Shown here: piece after piece, positions 62,506 through 64,000 of the stretch
Position numbering within the stretch: the first letter of the stretch is position 1
Layout of the letters: every line of letters begins with the position of its first letter
Origin: an uncultured Pontibacter sp.
Lineage (GTDB): Bacteria > Bacteroidota > Bacteroidia > Cytophagales > Hymenobacteraceae
Direction: 5' to 3'
NCBI RefSeq assembly: GCF_947499215.1
Contig: NZ_CANMNI010000003.1
Span: forward strand, 310,001-374,000
DNA length: 64,000 nucleotides
The notes under the pieces: model-generated
The model's input: the letters and a program-made list of their open reading frames with translations, nothing else
Databases searched by the model: none
Told to the model about the DNA's origin: nothing
Program-made: the position numbers and the translations under genes

Positions 62506-62964
62506 TTATTCAGTTCCAAACACTTTCCCATTTAGTGTGTGAGTACAACAATCACAGGATGGAGCCAAGTCTTTCGCACTTAGCTCAGGATTTGTTAGCT
62601 GTAATTTACCATCATTGTCAATGTACATTCCTGAGAAATAGGTAGATTCTCCAACTCTGACAAAATCTTTTCTCTCATCTTCATTCAGAGCGACTATCCT
62701 ATATATAGGTTCAGGTTTATCCAAACGAGATTTGGCTTCGCTTAGGACTTCCTCCCAATCATTCCCAACTTTTGACAATAGAAATTTGTAAAGAGGTGTA
62801 TAATCAAGTCCTCTTTCTTTTTTACCATGCATTGAACCTTTGGTTTGCTCAATTGTCTCTCGTTTTTTGTTCCTCGAATTTTTGAAATCACCACCAAAAT
62901 TATGGCGAACACCTCTTGCTCTTGTATTTACCTTTCTAAATAGGGGTGTTTTATCTCTATTCAT
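62506..62964 (-). CDS. Hypothetical protein (cassette-like gene B)
   Basis: This 152-aa protein begins 'MNRDKTPLFRKVNTRARGVRH' and contains 'MHGKKERGLDYTPLYKFLLSKVGNDWEEV' and a terminal 'CDCCTHTLNGKVFG'. I recognise this combination as a hypothetical protein found scattered across bacteria, with no function I can name. The 'CDCC' group could bind a metal. The gene is AT-rich and tightly enclosed by GTTGTGT (62989-62983) in front and ACACAAC (62496-62490) behind, with flanking bases also complementary over about 9 bp. Confidence 0.78.
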   Translation of the reverse strand: MNRDKTPLFRKVNTRARGVRHNFGGDFKNSRNKKRETIEQTKGSMHGKKERGLDYTPLYKFLLSKVGNDWEEVLSEAKSRLDKPEPIYRIVALNEDERKDFVRVGESTYFSGMYIDNDGKLQLTNPELSAKDLAPSCDCCTHTLNGKVFGTE

Positions 62965-62982
62965 TTCTTTTTTCTAAATGAA

Positions 62983-63047
62983 ACACAACGTCTTGGGCAG
63001 CTGGTGAGCGAGGCGTAGTCAAGCATAAGGGTTGAAATTTGTTAGGT
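62983..63047 (-). repeat. attC-like spacer S2
   Basis: This is 65 bp on the minus strand from ACCTAAC (63047-63041, fits RYYYAAC) to GTTGTGT (62989-62983, fits GTTRRRY except one position). An internal pairing GCTTG / CAAG-a-C with one bulged base resembles the L-box pairing of attC sites. The spacer is GC-richer than the genes beside it. It starts 6 bp after the stop of gene C and ends 19 bp before the start of gene B. Confidence 0.55.
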
Positions 63048-63052
63048 GGCTG

Positions 63053-63517
63053 TTATTTTTTATGCTCATCCCACTCTTCTTTTGTAAAACCTTTAGAGCC
63101 AAATAAACCACCAGCTCCAAAATCACTGTCTCCGATGTCTGCTAATTCTCCTTGGAAGCCGCTACCAAGTATAAATTTTACAGTCAAACCAAACACTGTA
63201 GCTATTTCCAGAGCCTTACTTGTAGGATTAAAGGTTATCACGTCAATGAAGTGATTGTCTTTAAATTTGTCGTCTTCTCCTTCTAATACAATTTCTTTTA
63301 TTCCTGATAATTTGATTAGAGATGTTTTGCCGCCAAAGCTGGTGCTTGTCCAAAACAAGAATTTCTTCCTTTTTACATTCTTGAAGCACCGTCTTTCTAC
63401 TTCAATTTCAATCGGCTTATCTATACTTAAGTTTTCAAGGTCTTCAAACTTAACACTGGCGTCGAAGAGTAGATGGTTTAGACTCTCTAAATCTTCTAAG
63501 TCAATTTTATAAACCAT
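63053..63517 (-). CDS. Hypothetical protein (cassette-like gene C)
   Basis: This is a 154-aa protein from the ATG at 63517 (MVYKIDLEDLESLN); an in-frame GTG at 63535 is next to the core site and less likely. It looks like a cytoplasmic alpha/beta protein with 'LGSGFQGELADIGDSDFGAGGLFG', a Gly-rich segment near the C-terminus. No family recognised. The gene is enclosed by GTTAGGT (63543-63537) and its exact reverse complement ACCTAAC (63047-63041). Strongly AT-rich. Confidence 0.7.
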   Translation of the reverse strand: MVYKIDLEDLESLNHLLFDASVKFEDLENLSIDKPIEIEVERRCFKNVKRKKFLFWTSTSFGGKTSLIKLSGIKEIVLEGEDDKFKDNHFIDVITFNPTSKALEIATVFGLTVKFILGSGFQGELADIGDSDFGAGGLFGSKGFTKEEWDEHKK

Positions 63518-63536
63518 TTTATACGATTTTAACACT

Positions 63537-63605
63537 ACCTAACGGACTGGTGTAGACGATGTGCAAGGCTTTCAGCCACAGCATAGAGTATACACGTGGT
63601 TGTAA
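63537..63605 (-). repeat. attC-like spacer S3
   Basis: This is 69 bp on the minus strand from the TTACAAC side (63605-63599) to GTTAGGT (63543-63537). A near-perfect L-type stem GTGTATAC / GTCTACAC (7 of 8 pairs) flanks an inner GGCT-GAA-AGCC hairpin, with unpaired bases next to the outer AAC/GTT pair. This box-spacer-box order resembles a folded attC. It begins about 12 bp after the stop of gene D. Confidence 0.55.
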
Positions 63606-63616
63606 GGAGTACTTTT

Positions 63617-64000
63617 CTATGCGTGGGGAAAGGTTCCAGTAGGATAAGTTCTTTTTTTTCTTGTTAACTGAAATTCCTTTTCCCGTTTTATGCCTGTATC
63701 CAAGTCCTGCAAATACACAGTAACTTTAAGTCTTTTATTATTATCGATGATATAACTTAGGTTCTTATTCTGAAACCAGAATGATTTAAGTTTACCTATG
63801 TGGACTAACTCTAAAGTGTCTCCTGTTTCAGCAAATAGCACTTTTACATCAAGTATTTCTACCTTTTTTTCTGACTTTATACCCTTTAAGTGATCGTAGT
63901 AACCTTTTCCATAAGTAATGGGAGTATAAGCACCAATTATCAAGTAATCTTCTCCTTTAGCCCCTTGCTTTGTGCATTTCAAAATAAAGCCTTCGTCTCG
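63617..64000 (-). CDS. Hypothetical protein, 5' end outside the window (cassette-like gene D)
   Basis: The frame is open to the right edge of the window, so the start is missing; the in-frame TTG at 63982 is probably internal. At least 127 residues are visible, with 'LKCTKQGAKGEDYLIIGAYT' near the edge, 'VKVLFAETGDTLELVHIGKLKSFWF' in the middle and 'YLQDLDTGIKREKEFQLTRKKR' near the end. Short beta-strand protein of unknown family. AT-rich like genes A-C and on the same strand. Its stop is 12 bp before the attC-like spacer S3. Confidence 0.6.
   Translation of the reverse strand, partial: RDEGFILKCTKQGAKGEDYLIIGAYTPITYGKGYYDHLKGIKSEKKVEILDVKVLFAETGDTLELVHIGKLKSFWFQNKNLSYIIDNNKRLKVTVYLQDLDTGIKREKEFQLTRKKRTYPTGTFPHA

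Noticed and set aside
1..64000. CRISPR arrays, tRNA, rRNA and transposase genes
   Set aside because: I looked for regular spaced repeats, tRNA T-loop/CCA patterns and transposase motifs and found none.

Overview
The window looks like chromosomal DNA of a Bacteroidota bacterium, most likely Cytophagales and probably Hymenobacteraceae (Pontibacter-like). This is inferred from protein style and signals, not from any marker gene. Supporting signs are two proteins with type IX secretion (T9SS) C-terminal domains, lipoproteins with an acidic stretch after the lipobox Cys, Bacteroidota -7 promoter boxes of the form TAnnTTTG, weak Shine-Dalgarno sequences, and GC near 50%. No rRNA, tRNA, CRISPR array or transposase was seen.

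Layout. (a) 0.4-3.4 kb: a large LamG/T9SS surface protein and a small lipoprotein. (b) 3.6-17.5 kb, all minus strand: an exopolysaccharide locus with wza (OPX), wzc (tyrosine autokinase), a wzx flippase, a wzy-like polymerase/ligase, three glycosyltransferases and two paralogous beta-helix proteins. One paralog is T9SS-secreted with duplicated PA14 domains and the other is membrane-anchored. No priming sugar-phosphate transferase is visible. (c) 18.0-27.3 kb: a DUF1737 gene, then a seven-gene minus-strand operon: HlyD-type adaptor, TolC, ABC ATPase, two FtsX-like permeases, a sigma-54 response regulator and its histidine kinase. A sigma-54-like promoter lies just upstream of its first gene. 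(d) 27.5-50.6 kb: mostly chromosomal housekeeping and envelope genes: TPR protein, SH3 protein, aminopeptidase P, CtlX-like hydrolase, AEC transporter, RluF, HemJ, HemN, D-threonine aldolase-like enzyme, GH25 lysozyme, a disordered RG/YG protein, a BcsA-like synthase divergent from a clan GH-A lipoprotein, a nucleotidyltransferase, GNAT, EamA, PAP2 phosphatase and PepD. (e) 50.8-57.5 kb: a signalling operon with a 1353-aa hybrid kinase, CheR, CheB and a REC-kinase, without chemoreceptors or CheA/CheW. (f) 57.6-61.8 kb: YetF-like, GNAT, serine hydrolase, membrane XRE regulator and a lipoprotein. (g) 61.8-64.0 kb: an AT-rich run of small same-strand genes separated by attC-like structured spacers, resembling an integron cassette array. 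The gene at the right edge is cut by the window.

The two most unusual signals are these. First, the octamer AGGTATAG (either strand) occurs about 45 times in 64 kb by hand count, against about 2 expected. It lies in coding DNA in several frames and beside or inside several terminators, like a DNA-uptake or HIP1-type iterated word. Second, in the 62-64 kb array, the 7-bp core before a gene is the exact reverse complement of the 7-bp core after the same gene for both fully visible cassettes, a known hallmark of integron cassettes. A G-rich inverted repeat (24.32-24.48 kb) also supplies the C-terminal codons of the TolC gene, and two PA14-encoding segments of 453 bp differ at a single visible base.
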